Both the position numbers and the translations under genes were made by a program. DNA of 64,000 nt from Smittia aterrima (lineage: Eukaryota > Arthropoda > Insecta > Diptera > Chironomidae), in the NCBI GenBank assembly GCA_033063855.1, contig CP093829.1, forward strand, positions 24,149,537 through 24,213,536. The letters run 5' to 3'. How positions within the stretch are numbered: the stretch's first letter is position 1; every line of letters starts with the position of its first letter. The notes beneath the pieces were generated by a model. The model searched no databases, was not told the DNA's origin, and saw nothing but the letters and a program-made list of their open reading frames with translations. Of the stretch, positions 33,208 through 43,501 are shown piece after piece.

Positions 33208-34593
33208 TTATGTGCCGCTTCCGTTGAACAGTTCTTGAAAAGCCTTCGTTTTCTGTTGTACGCTCAAAGTCAGTGTAATCAGTTCTTCTTTTTTCTGTTG
33301 TACTTCTTCTTTTTTCTGTTGTACTTCTTCTTTTTTCTGTTGTACTTTTTCTTTTTCCTGTTGTAGTTCATCGTAAGCGGCTACAAACGTTCCTAATCGA
33401 CCCGGATCTTCAATGAGGTTTTGAGGAGGTGATTGACCCAAGCGAGTTATTATTTGATAATAAGCTTGTGCCTTTAAAAGTGAAGACTTAACACGATGAG
33501 CGAAGTTATAAGAGTCCCATGCATTTGAATCTGTCACTAAGCTTACAAGAACTTCCTCGCATTGACGTACCATAGGGAGTACCTGATAGGCATCAGCGAT
33601 TTTGTAGTTTTCATAGAAATCAGTATCCATTTGCAATTGAGAAGTATGCATATATCCGAGCATAGCCTTAACGGTCGTAACTGCGTAACCGGTGACTTCA
33701 TACTCAGTAGCATGAGGATGTTGCTGGAAAAAGCGTCGAAAAGCACCGCTCGACACTTGCAATACGCCCTTGATAACAGGAATTTTCTCACCCGAGACCG
33801 TAACCAGGAAGTTTGACCCTATTCCGGCAAGCCACATAGTTTTTAATGGGTCGTGCTGGTACGGAGAAACGGCTAAATGCGTCTCCAAAGGTATTCCGTC
33901 CAGTTTTCTTATTAGCTCATCAAGTGATGTAAGGGAATCTGAGCACCCGGGCCAGTACCGCACGTTGACGTTTGCATTACCTACAAGGTCTACTTTGGCG
34001 CCTAGCCTGCCGACCAATGCTTGAAAAACAGTGCCCGATTGAAGAAGTAGTCGGTTGTTGCGAAAAAAGACCTCGTACAACATGGGCACGGAAGTAAATA
34101 GGTCATCGGGTAGGGTTGAAAGCATACAATCCTCCACTCGGAGACTCTCTAAGCTCGCGAAATGTTCCAAATCACTGGTGTTAATAACTTCCAAGTTACA
34201 TTCTCGTATGTCGACACGGGTGAGATTTGGGAAGTGCAGCGCAACGCTACGAGGAAACTGTTGGACTATAGTATTTATAAAATTAACACACTCTACGTCA
34301 CAATGGTTCCTATTTATATGATGGTCGCCATTTATTTGTCGAATGTCGTCGGAAGTTTCGGTGATTTCAGCTTCCGTGATTATAGATGTGTAGAACAGTA
34401 ACTTTGGGCGAACTTGCACCCGTCTAAACACACTGTAAATCCATGACGAGTGCACAATCAAAATGAATGTAAAATCACGACTAAAAAAATAAATGCGCAA
34501 CGGATGACAGAAACTGTAACTGAAACTGTTGGACGCTCTAAATTTTTTGATCACTGCCTTATACACACTCAAATCATTGCAACCAACATTCAT
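33208..34593 (-). CDS. LRR-BTB/POZ protein with C-terminal coiled coil, inside the 8-bp-TSD element
   Basis: An open frame of 461 codons from ATG 34,593 (the open stretch extends to 34,650 without an ATG). Order: N-terminal about 90 residues of odd, non-conserved composition; leucine-rich repeats (FPNLTRVDIRECNLEVI, FASLESLRVEDCMLSTLP, DDLFTSVPMLYEVFFRNN); a BTB/POZ fold (VTVSGEKIPVIKGVLQVSS, FRRFFQQHPHATEYEV, KAMLGYMHTSQLQM) with a BACK-like stretch; then a coiled coil of QQKKEEV heptads. BTB proteins usually dimerise and serve as Cullin-3 adaptors, here possibly with LRRs choosing the target (inference). Bases 34,500-34,548 are part of an internal inverted repeat of the element, so the first 30 codons are probably not original coding sequence; an acceptor-like ATTTACAG near 34,436 may be the true exon start. 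Confidence 0.7.
   Translation of the reverse strand: MNVGCNDLSVYKAVIKKFRASNSFSYSFCHPLRIYFFSRDFTFILIVHSSWIYSVFRRVQVRPKLLFYTSIITEAEITETSDDIRQINGDHHINRNHCDVECVNFINTIVQQFPRSVALHFPNLTRVDIRECNLEVINTSDLEHFASLESLRVEDCMLSTLPDDLFTSVPMLYEVFFRNNRLLLQSGTVFQALVGRLGAKVDLVGNANVNVRYWPGCSDSLTSLDELIRKLDGIPLETHLAVSPYQHDPLKTMWLAGIGSNFLVTVSGEKIPVIKGVLQVSSGAFRRFFQQHPHATEYEVTGYAVTTVKAMLGYMHTSQLQMDTDFYENYKIADAYQVLPMVRQCEEVLVSLVTDSNAWDSYNFAHRVKSSLLKAQAYYQIITRLGQSPPQNLIEDPGRLGTFVAAYDELQQEKEKVQQKKEEVQQKKEEVQQKKEELITLTLSVQQKTKAFQELFNGSGT
33279..33366 (-). repeat. 21-bp tandem repeat encoding coiled-coil heptads
   Basis: The plus strand reads TTCTTCTTTTTTCTGTTGTAC about four times with the last unit diverged. On the minus strand each unit encodes one heptad (VQQKKEE), so copy-number change alters coiled-coil length in whole heptads without breaking the frame. 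Confidence 0.8.
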
Positions 34594-34975
34594 CCACGAA
34601 CAACATAAAAATGAGAAACGGAGAAGAAAAGCATAAAGCAACCGGTTCACTTTACACTGGTTTCATGCGTCGACGGCGGAGCTGCTGATGTCAGCAGCTG
34701 GGTATGATACTTTGTGATCAAACTTGGACTATGAGCTAAATCCCTCGGACTATGAGCCGGAATGCCTATGAAGCATATTCTTTTTATCCCCGTATTATTT
34801 TTTTTATAATTTCTATAACATTTTTGTTTTAATGTGAAAATAAAAAAATGTCCTCCTTTGAGATTCCGCTCGGGAGGACAATTCCTCCCCTGGTGTCGTC
34901 TGGAGCTGGACAGCCTATATAAGAGACCGTTTTATTCCACTTCAAGTTAATTTATACAAACATAGTAAAGATAGT

Positions 34976-37900
34976 TTAGAAACTCATTCGTCATCTGTCT
35001 CTAGCAATGCCACTAGCGATACAAGCAGCCAGCACCTGAGAGTCTGCTGTCTTTGTCTACAACAACATGCAATTTGGTCGTGTCCTCGATTCATCAACAT
35101 GAGCACGAGTGAACGATGCAAATTCGCACAAGACAATTCACTTTGCTTCAACTGTTTGAGCAAAGGACATCTACGTCGAGACTGCACAAGCCAGTACAAA
35201 TGTAAAACATGTAGAAAGGATCATCATTCACTTCTACATCAAGAAAAGAATTCAAGAAACTCGTCTGTTGACAGTTTCCCTCGAGCTCAACGCTCATCAG
35301 AAGTTGCTTCAAGAGCGACACAATCATCTTCTTCCAAAGAAGATCAACAAAAAGTTTTTCACCCTCAATCGATGGTGAAGAAATCAACCGATACATCAGC
35401 AGCAACTGCTACTGATTATTCGACAGCGAACGCTGTCACAACAACAACGATGGTATCGACGTCTCATACGTTTATGCCAACCATCCTGCGTGAAGTAGCC
35501 AACTCCAAAGGTACTTTCTACACTTGTCGTGCTTTACTCGACACTGGAAGCGATACGAATCTCATCCAGACTGATTCGGCGAAGAAACTCAGATTGAAGC
35601 TGGATTCTTCTGCCTCAACTTTATTCTCAGTCAACAATCAATCTACAAAAATTAGATACAAAACAGAAGCAATAATCCGATCACGTCATCAGCACTACGA
35701 AAGGAAATTGCTGTTCTCTCTTCTGGATGATGTCACTTCGTACATTCCTGCTCGAACAATTGATATCAGTCGATTCAACATCACTGATAAGCATCACCTA
35801 GCTGATCCTCATTTCAACGAAGCGACTGCCGTGGAGATGCTGCTCAGCGCTGACGTATTCTTCGACTGCTTGCTCAGCGAAAATATCAGATTGCCTGACG
35901 GTCCCATGCTGCTTGCTATCAAATTTGGTTTCGTAGTTGGAGGAGCAGTGGAAATCTTCAAGTTCAAATCAACGACACCAAATCACTTGATGTCCAGTTT
36001 CTACGTTAGCAAACGGAAAACTCTTTCCGGCATCGGCGAGAAGCTAAGCCAGTTCATCGTTAGCAAACGGAAAACTCTTTCCGGCATCGGCGAGAAGCTG
36101 AACAAGTTCAACGAAAATGAAGATTTGCCCTCCACGATTCCAGCTCTCACAGCTGACAAACAAAGTTATGAACTCTTTCATGATCACAGTCATCGCTATG
36201 AAAGTGGAAAGATCGTCGTTATCAAGCCTAAAAGAGAAAACACAAATCAATTAGGTAAGAACTTCAACAATGCATATCGAATGTTTCACATTCACAAGAA
36301 ACGACGAAGACATCCACTTACCAAACGACAGCGACGGTTACTACAAAGGAAAAAGATTTTACAATCTGATGGAAAGAAACTCTGCAAATTTATTTCCACT
36401 CACCCGTCACTGCTCACTCAACTCCCGAAAGACGACCTGCAAACTATCGATGACAACAATATGATCAAAGCACTCGGAATAAAATTTGATGCTCGACGAA
36501 ATGAAGTTTCATATCAGCTGAAGCCGCTCAAGCTTGATACTCCGATTTCTCGCATCAGCGTCCTTTCGGAACTCTTTGGTTTCTTCGACCCAATTGGCTG
36601 GATTGGTCCCGTAATTCTAAAAGCAAAAACATTCATGAGAAAATTGTGTCTTATGAAATTACAATGGGACGAAGCACTTCCTGAAGAAGATCAACTTGAA
36701 AGGACCGAACTCAGAAACACAATTACCTTTGCTAATTCTGTTATCATTCCTCGTCGCTGCGTGAATTCTTTATTCATCCCTCATCGCTGCGTCATCGATC
36801 AGCATAAAATCATCGAGCTCCACGCTTTCTGTTATGAATCTAAACAAGCTTTTATCGCCGTAGTGTACGACGAGTTCTCCTACGACGATTCTGGAAGAAA
36901 ACAGGTTTTATTTCTGATTGCACAATCAAAGGTCTCACCATCAAATCAGAAAATTATTGATCGGCTGGAACTCTGCGCTGCAACGTTGCACTCCAAATTC
37001 ATCACTCTTGTAGTCAGCATCTCCTCAGTCCCCATAAATAACAACGCTTTATGGTCCGACTCGACAATCGTGCTCTCCTGGATGATAATTCGCACGATGA
37101 AGCTTTCGACGTTTGCTACAAACCGAAATGCTGTCATCAATGAATTGACAAACTGCTACACTTGGAGAAACATTCGTGGCAGAGACAATCCCGCTGAAGT
37201 TAGATACCGTGAACGAAAGCCTGAGAAGATAAAAGATTCAAAGCTCTGGTATGAACCATTCGACAGTTCATCATCTTTCAACTTATCGCAATCTGCTTGG
37301 CCAGAATATTGCATCACAAGTAATGAAGACGATCCGGAAGTAACGATGGAACTCATAACAACACTTCTGATTGAATCACATTATCACTTCTTTCGATTGG
37401 TCGATCAGCGTATCAGCAAATTCATAATTACGGTTTGTTCGTACTCTACAATCAATCGTTTTACCAAAACTCGTTTAAAATTGATCACTTCGAATTCACT
37501 GATCACTTTTCCACTAAGAAACACGACGCAATCAAGATTGGTCAACGCAACTTATTTCTCGAAGAATATTTATTCTTATCTCGACAAAGTCAACCGCACT
37601 TGTCAAATGAAGAACGCAAAAAATCAGCTGTTTGTCATCAACAAATCATCACGTTTGCTGCTTTCACTTTGGATCGACAGCGACAACATGATTCGCATCG
37701 GTGGACAATTAAGCAATTTCAAACAAATCTATAAAGATCATCAGATTCATTTGCTGTACAGCAACTTCACAATTGCGTTAATCAGTCATCATCTCCGTTA
37801 GTAGAATGTTCACGCTGGACAAACTGCGCTTCTTTCATTCATTCGTGAAAAATATTTGCCACTCCGAGCAAAGTTTACCGTTAAGAAAGTCAAAATCAAA

Positions 37901-38524
37901 TTATCAACAAAGTGTCTGTATTCAGGAGCCTTTCATCTGAAATGGAATTCTGACATTATGACAAAAGCATTCATCGCTGCTCAAACTCGCTTCGTCACTC
38001 GCAGAGGAATATGCACTGAAATTTCCAACAACAATGTCATAAGTTTCGAAGGAGCCGACAACACGCTGAAGAAATTTATCGAACATATGACAAGCAAAGT
38101 TGCAGAGCAATGCACAAATCTAACAACTGAATGTCGTTTCACAACTCTTCGTCCAAGTGAATTTCAACAGAAGAACGAATTTCACATTAGCGACATTGTT
38201 TTGCTCTTTGACAAGAATTTATCAACAACGACATTGCTCAACGATCGAATCATTTCATTATTTCTACCAAGACGAAATAATGTTGTACGAAATATCGAAG
38301 CGAAGATTCAACATAGATTCAATCAATCTGACGTTCGATACTTATGTTTTTATCACTACAACCTGTTCCTGAGATATCAACAACTCAACTTCATCCAACG
38401 ATTATCAAGAATAAGACGTCATTCTTCGCCCGGGAGCGTGTTCGCTGCGCAAACTTTGGTTCGACATCAAGCAGCAATCCGTAACGAATTTCTATTTCAA
38501 AACGATTTAAGATCAACCCTTTAA
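34976..38524 (+). mobile_element. BEL/Pao retrotransposon, internally deleted and frameshifted
   Basis: A long frame open to the stop at 37,799-37,801 (900 codons from ATG 35,099, coding character from about 34,980) begins in late Gag with zinc-binding motifs (CLCLQQHAIWSC; CFNCLSKGHLRRDC). It continues into the aspartic protease (CRALLDTGSDTNLI), then jumps, without the reverse transcriptase palm and its YVDD box, to the Pao-specific region (LSELFGFFDPIGWIGPVIL) and RNase H (RLELCAATLHSKFI, LWSDSTIVLSWM). The integrase N-terminus follows; after the stop, a second frame at 37,856-38,524 carries more integrase. A 54-bp direct duplication lies at 36,005-36,112 (VSKRKTLSGIGEKL twice). LTRs were not recognised. 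The element cannot replicate alone. Confidence 0.8.
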
Positions 38525-38604
38525 GATCAAATAATTAGTGTCAAAACATTTGATTGACCCCAATCGGCTTTCTTTCGCATCCTTGAACTAACGTTAGATT
38601 TATT

Positions 38605-38762
38605 TTTGAACCGGCGATAGATTTTTGCGATAACTTTACGAGCGATAGATTTACCGAGCGATAACTTTACGAGCGATAGATTTACCGAGCGATAACTTTA
38701 CGAGCTTTAGATTTACCGAACGATAGATTCACCGACCGATAGATTCGCCTCGCGATAACTTT
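38605..38762. repeat. CGATA-rich tandem repeat, block 1
   Basis: Units of roughly 31-33 bp (GCGATAACTTTACGAGCGATAGATTTACCGA) repeat four to five times with variation (CGAGC, CGAAC, CGACC spacers). Preceded by TTTTGAACCGGCGATAGATTTTTGCGATA, which also heads block 2 at 39,825. No ORF. Confidence 0.75.
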
Positions 38763-39342
38763 TGACAAATCCCATCGCAACAAGTTCCGATTTTACTTTT
38801 GAAAAATATCGGTGCTTCCAAGCCGGAGTGGGTCACCGTGGAGGCAAAACGACCTTTACAACTCTCAAGATTATCAGAAACATGGAGTCAACAGAAAATC
38901 GCGACGTTCTCAAGTTTGAATTTAAATTGACAGAAAAATGGTCTGAAGTTCAAATAAGAAGAATGAAGTCTTTCTCCTGCGGACATGCAAGTTCATTCAA
39001 AGCACAAGGTTTTTACTCATAAACATTGGAGATCGGAAAGAAAAGCAAGGAACTACATCAGCTTGAAACATTGGACTTCGACATTCCAATAAAACATTTG
39101 ACTTCCCCAAGCCGGAGTGGGTCACCGTGGGGAAGAAAGATCCTTAGTCCTGAAGGACTTTAGCAAATTCAAATGAAAACAAGCAGAACATAAGACAGCA
39201 ATAGGAGCAAGAAACATTTGACAAAGAAAGAAAATCAACGATCACTCTGATGAAGCAATGAGATTTTTCTCCAAGTTGTTGAAATTGAATATTTGATAAT
39301 CCTGAAGAGTTTCCTTTTATCCAATTCATGGATTGTACAGGA

Positions 39343-39397
<55 letters not shown>

Positions 39398-39441
39398 TTC
39401 ACGATCAACATTTTCCCTTCAACGAAATAATCCGATGCCCA
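38763..39441. other. spacer between CGATA blocks, non-coding
   Basis: Contains a direct repeat CCAAGCCGGAGTGGGTCACC at 38,820 and 39,108. An 86-codon open stretch (38,762-39,022) has no family resemblance. Includes a TAA microsatellite listed separately. Confidence 0.4.
39346..39396. repeat. (TAA)n microsatellite
   Basis: About 17 uninterrupted ATA/TAA units. It produces an artefactual poly-leucine open frame on the minus strand. Confidence 0.95.
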
Positions 39442-39652
39442 CGATGGATGGATGGATGGATTTAGCAACAATGATCCTACACTAAGTAGGACCAGGGACC
39501 TTGTAAAGGACCCGCCTAACCTCCTATGCACTAGGCATGGATGTTTTCTGCTTGTTGTCCCTAGGCATTCACTACAGAGGTGTGAATGCCCTTCGGGAAT
39601 TGGGCAGGAAGAAATAAGGAGGAGGATATGGACTGGGATGTCCACTCCCAGG
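39442..39652 (+). repeat. GC-rich dispersed repeat, copy 2 of 3, with (ATGG)n edge
   Basis: Starts in GATGGATGGATGGATTTAGC and ends CCACTCCCAGGAATTTAGC. Contains GACCCGCCTAACCTCC, CCCTAGGCATTC and CCCTTCGGGAATTGGG. Read on the minus strand it would end in (ATCC)n, as some non-LTR elements and SINEs do. The copy at 46,877-47,042 is closely similar and inverted. Confidence 0.6.
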
Positions 39653-39654
39653 AA

Positions 39655-39960
39655 TTTAGCACGAAATCTATCGCCAGCACGAAAGTTATCGCTAAGCTAT
39701 CGCTTTGACGATAAATTCTAGCAATAACTTTTGTGCTGGCGATGAAAAGTGTTGCAACGGCCGCAATTTATTTGAAAGTTATCGCTGGTTCAACGATAAC
39801 TTTTTGAACCAACGTTAGATTTAATTTTGAACCGGCGATAGATTTTTGCGATACCTTTACGAGCGATAGGTTTACCGAACGATAACTTTACGAGCGATAG
39901 ATTTACGAGAAATAGATTTAAGGGCGATAGATTTACCAAGCGATAACTTAAATCTATATT
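39655..39960. repeat. CGATA-rich repeat, block 2, with a hairpin
   Basis: Begins with a potential hairpin: ATCTATCGCCAGCACGAAAG (39,667 on) pairs imperfectly with CTTTTGTGCTGGCGAT (39,729 on). It continues through TTGAACCAACGTTAGATT and the same GCGATAGATTTTTGCGATA run into units like block 1. A third copy is at 54,707-54,893. Confidence 0.7.
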
Positions 39961-41861
39961 TTCGTCAGTCGTAAATTGAACTTTTGAGAGTAAGAACGTA
40001 CAATGAATTTACAAGTGAAGAAATCATATGGACGCCGAAATTTTTTACAAAATTTTGATTTATGTGATTCCTCAAAAGTTTTCGATTTCTACGGCAATGC
40101 ATTTTTCGATGATTGCGCCTACAACAAAAGATTGTTGATCTTAAATTTTTTTTTTCCTCAATGGAATTAACAGCTGTAAATTGGGTTGCAATTTGTTTGA
40201 AGTCTCGGTTTATTTTCGTTTTTATTCGACCTCAAATAAAGCCTGTGAAAATTACATTTTAATTTCTGCACTTGCACTGTTTCCTTTTACAAACCTTTTA
40301 TCTAAGACTTTCTTTTCCTTTCTTTAAAGTTAGAGCTTTATGAACTTTAATAATTTGAAAGATCTAAAAGAGTGAATTGATTAGGGACCTGAACTAAGAA
40401 AATTGATTGCTTAGATTTTCTTGAATAATGTTCTTAACAACAGCGATCAGATGATAAGAATGTCGCGACACAATGATTCTTCAAATTTCAGGAAAAGTAA
40501 AATGGTACAAGCCTTTAAACGATTGGAAACTAGTACGACGAAAATACGAGGCATGTTTGAAAAGTAAGGTAAATCTCAGCAATGGTGAATAGCAACTCAT
40601 TTCAGGTAAAAATTTTAAATTTGACGCAGATCGTACAAGTAGTTTTAGAATTATGAATTTTTTTATTAATCAAGTTCACAAATTTTTGAAAATGGCGGAA
40701 ATAAAATTTATTACTTACTCTGAAATTATAATTTGAGACTAAAGCTTCAACTTTCATAAATGTTGTGTCAAGATAAAATAGCGATTCTGCCAAGCTTCAA
40801 ATGTGCCTGTGATAGCTTAGTGGTAAGAGCAACGGACCGGTAATCCAGAGGTAGCGGGTTTGATTCCCGTTCAAACTCACACATTTTATAGTTTTGGATT
40901 ATCGCTATTCGCGGACATGTTATTAAAGATCCAAAATAACTTTAATTTTATATTTCCTCACTCTTAGGCTATAATAGTTTTAAGTCACAATTGGTCGATC
41001 AATATCCAGTCAGTCTACATGAACTAAAACGTTACCACATGTCTTGGGACATTAAAGAGGGCTAATTCTAAACACAATATGAAAAAGTGAAGAAAAATTT
41101 ATCTCTCGACTATTAAAATACATTTATTATTTAGCTTAGATTCTACTTTTATTTATAAAAATATTTCGGAACAAATCTAGTTTAGTGTTTGATGAGAAAA
41201 AGCTCTTCGCAGAGTGGTTGCCGCGATTTCGCACTTTTTAAAAAAATAATTCGACTTCAATTAGGGTACTCAATGTTGGGGATTTGGGTGTTGGGAATTG
41301 TACAACACTCAGCTGGTATTGGTGTTGGGTCAGTGTTGGGGGGAAAATGTTGTACAATACCAAAACTTTTATAAATAAGCGATTTTCAAGAAATCTTCAA
41401 AGCAGAACCACGTTCTACAAGGAAGTGTAATATAATATTTCAAACTTGAAATTTTCACATTTTCAAAAGCTTTATAAGAAATTCTCACCAATGTGAAGTT
41501 TTCGAGCTTAGTGAGTTTTATAGTAAAAAAAATAGATTTTTATTTGAAAAAGATTCAGTAAAAAGAAAGATAATATTAATTGGCAGATAAAGTTATATCG
41601 TTTTTTGAAATTTGGTTGAAACGTTTGTTGAAGGATTTTGATATTTCCGGACAGATCACGGCACCTACATGTGCTGCTGCTAAATTATTTAGCCTAAATA
41701 GTATGTTATTGTTTAAAGTCCTTATAGACCAAAGCTTGAGTTGTTTTAGAAACGAAGAAATTTGCTGGTATCGCAGGATTAGTTGAGAGCGCTTCTCATA
41801 AAGAACTAAAATGAAGATTTTAATAATAAGAAAAGAAGGGTGAAACTTTTATGTGTTTACC
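39961..41861. other. gene-poor stretch
   Basis: No gene recognised apart from the tRNA-like sequence at 40,805. AATAAA near 40,234. GTGTTGGG-type low-complexity repeats at 41,265-41,350 create a Gly/Val-rich open stretch that I do not believe is coding. Origin unknown. Confidence 0.4.
40805..40884 (+). tRNA. tRNA-Thr-like sequence, probably a pseudogene or SINE head
   Basis: D arm TAGCTTAGTGGTAAGAGC is good (A box intact), the T arm GCGGGTTTGATTCCCGT pairs five of five with one G-T, and the anticodon loop CCGGTAA would show GGU for threonine. The anticodon stem has only three sound pairs and the 7-bp acceptor stem does not close. A T-run follows (ATTTTA). A working tRNA is unlikely. Confidence 0.45.
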
Positions 41862-42815
41862 TTATCTTGACTTTTTTGTGTAAAATGACTTCCATGGTTT
41901 TGGTTTATTGTCCGATTGTGAACGGGCTCTCTTCCATGTTTTTGGTGCCTTGTCAGATTGAGAGTGGACCCTCTTCCTATTAATTTTTTTATCATTGCTT
42001 TGGTTGGTGTGCTCGAAATATTCAACTTCGACTGGAATTCCGCCAATCGTCATATTCGAACTACTCGAAAGTCGAACCGCATTTACTGCATCTTCTTGCT
42101 TGCCGAATTAGACAAAACAAAAACCTCGATAGATTGAGTTTTCCCACTTTGGATTTATAATGTAAAGAGGATCACCAAAATTCGCAATGAATTCAAACAG
42201 AATGTCTGCCTTTAAGTTACCAGGGAAGCCCATGATGATTATTTCATTTGATACTAAATTATGGCGATACTGTCGGCTTCTTCCATCCATTATATTAAAT
42301 CTTCTGAACTTGTCCGATTGTGAGCGGGCTTTATTTCTGTCTGCATCTTGTTGCAAATCTTTCATGTTCCGTACATAATCGATGGAAACTTTGTTGCCAC
42401 CAATTTCAAAGTGTTTTGATAATTTCACAGCACTCCTTGCTTCTTCCTCTTTATCAAATAAAATGAATGCGTGACCACGGTAAGAAGAATTATTATATTT
42501 GGGAATTACTACGCGAACTGGATCACCGAGTTTTGCGAGAGCAGCAAGCAGAATTTTTGTCTTTATTGAACCTGCAAAGCCCGTAATAACTATTTCTTTT
42601 TCCTGATCTAGAATTTTTTTTTCCTGGGAAAAAATTAAATCACTATTTTGAGACCTTTAATTATTTATAAATATATTTACTCCTATTCCTGACTGGAGGG
42701 GACTTTGGTTCCGATTATTTTGATGTAAAAGCTGGTTGAGTTTTTCCATTATTGAAGGCAGATAATTTTGCATTACAACAGTATTTTCCAAATGTGGCTC
42801 ATTAGGGGAACTCAT
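41862..42815 (-). pseudogene. two-RRM RNA-binding protein, with a stop inside the second RRM
   Basis: On the minus strand an ATG exon from 42,815 (MSSPNEPHLENTVVMQNYL) is followed, after an acceptor TTTTTTCCCAG near 42,626, by RRM1 (KEIVITGFAGSIKTK, YRGHAFILFDKEEEA) and RRM2 (NEIIIMGFPGNLKAD, then RGFCFV). The next codon is TAA (42,108-42,110), inside RNP1; the frame stays open afterwards through EDAVNAVRL and GGIPVEVEYFEH and two basic repeats (K-x-SQSD type) to a stop at 41,862. The exon 1/2 join is out of phase by eye. An RRM1 relative lies at 20,366. Probably a dead member of a small local RRM family; a single stop leaves other readings open. Confidence 0.6.
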
Positions 42816-43501
42816 AATGGCTGCTTGACGATTGAGTTTTTTCTTATTTCACTTCTATTCGATGAATTTCAAAATTTTAACTTCCTGCTTTTTACGCGTT
42901 ACGAATTTCAATCGAAAAATGTTTCAAATTGAAGAAAATTCAATCTTATTTATTCCAATTTTCTCAATAAACGTTTTGTAACATCAACTATGTGACTCGA
43001 CGGTTGCGAATAAAATGGCGAGCGTCTCTTCCAGTTTGATGCTGGAATGTAAATTTTCAGTCTTTTAATTTAAAAGTTTTAAACTAGATGGCCTACTACT
43101 AATTTCAAAGTTAAGTTTTGAAAGTAACTTTTCTTCACGAAAACACTTTTTGGTGCTTTTTATTTTTTCGTGACTTGCTTCATAATTTATTTTAGCGTAA
43201 GCCAATCAGATCCACTTTAATTCTTCGATAAGGCGAAAACATTTAGTTGAATGCAAAACCTTGAACGCTCAAGAAACGAGATTTTTGTGAGGCCTTATTT
43301 TGTTCGCCTTTCTAAAATTACACAAAGTAAAACATAAACAACATAGTTTAGTTTCATTCTCAAGAACACCAGATGGGGCTAGTTTCCAACTTTCCACAAA
43401 GTTCCCAAATTTCCACATCCATTCCATTCTGGAAAGTTAAAACACCCCACCTGGTGGTGTTATCCGACACAAATTAAATCCAATAAACACAAATTAAATT
43501 C
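42816..43501. other. no gene recognised
   Basis: AT-rich flank between the RRM pseudogene and the AFG2-like fragment. The last 120 bp are shared, inverted, with the flank of the second AFG2-like copy beyond 57,305 (for example GTGTTATCCGACACAAATTA). Confidence 0.4.

Larger units (their letters stand above)
32376..34917. mobile_element. 2.54-kb DNA transposon-like element with 12-bp TIRs and 8-bp TSD, carrying two ORFs
   Basis: Ends are a perfect inverted pair: TAGGCTGTCCAG (32,376-32,387) and CTGGACAGCCTA (34,906-34,917). Flanks GATAAGAG (32,368-32,375) and TATAAGAG (34,918-34,925) are an 8-bp target duplication with one change; the uninterrupted site TATAAGAG exists in the LTR at 28,856-28,863. 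Subterminal GC-rich hairpins (GGAGGATTCGTCCTCC; GGGAGGACAATTCCTCCC) and a second inverted pair of about 45 bp (32,499-32,540 and 34,500-34,548) lie inside the ends. An 8-bp TSD points to hAT- or P-type. No transposase is encoded, so it would be non-autonomous. Its cargo is a small unknown protein (plus) and an LRR-BTB protein (minus). Confidence 0.75.
32322..34975 (-). mobile_element. diverged Copia-type LTR split by the 8-bp-TSD element
   Basis: The left part 32,322-32,375 (TGTGGAATAATACAA...GCGTAAGCTTGATAAGAG) and right part from 34,918 (TATAAGAG...TTCAAGTTAATTTATAC) align in order with the 28,817-28,993 LTR. The LTR is interrupted by 32,376-34,917. The LTR itself fades out by about 34,975, where BEL/Pao sequence begins. 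Confidence 0.6.

Noticed and set aside
33145..33366. Plus-strand Phe/Leu-rich ORF
   Set aside because: It is the shadow of the 21-bp repeat that encodes heptads on the other strand.
38605..38762. CRISPR-like regular spacing of repeats
   Set aside because: The units are directly adjacent variants with no unique spacers, in eukaryotic DNA; it is a tandem repeat.
39235..39645. 136-codon minus-strand ORF with a poly-leucine segment
   Set aside because: It is created by the TAA microsatellite and the GC-rich repeat; no family resemblance.
40805..40884. Functional tRNA-Thr gene
   Set aside because: The acceptor stem does not close and the anticodon stem has only three sound pairs.
41189..41374. 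Gly/Val-rich 61-codon ORF
   Set aside because: Produced by a GTGTTGGG low-complexity run.
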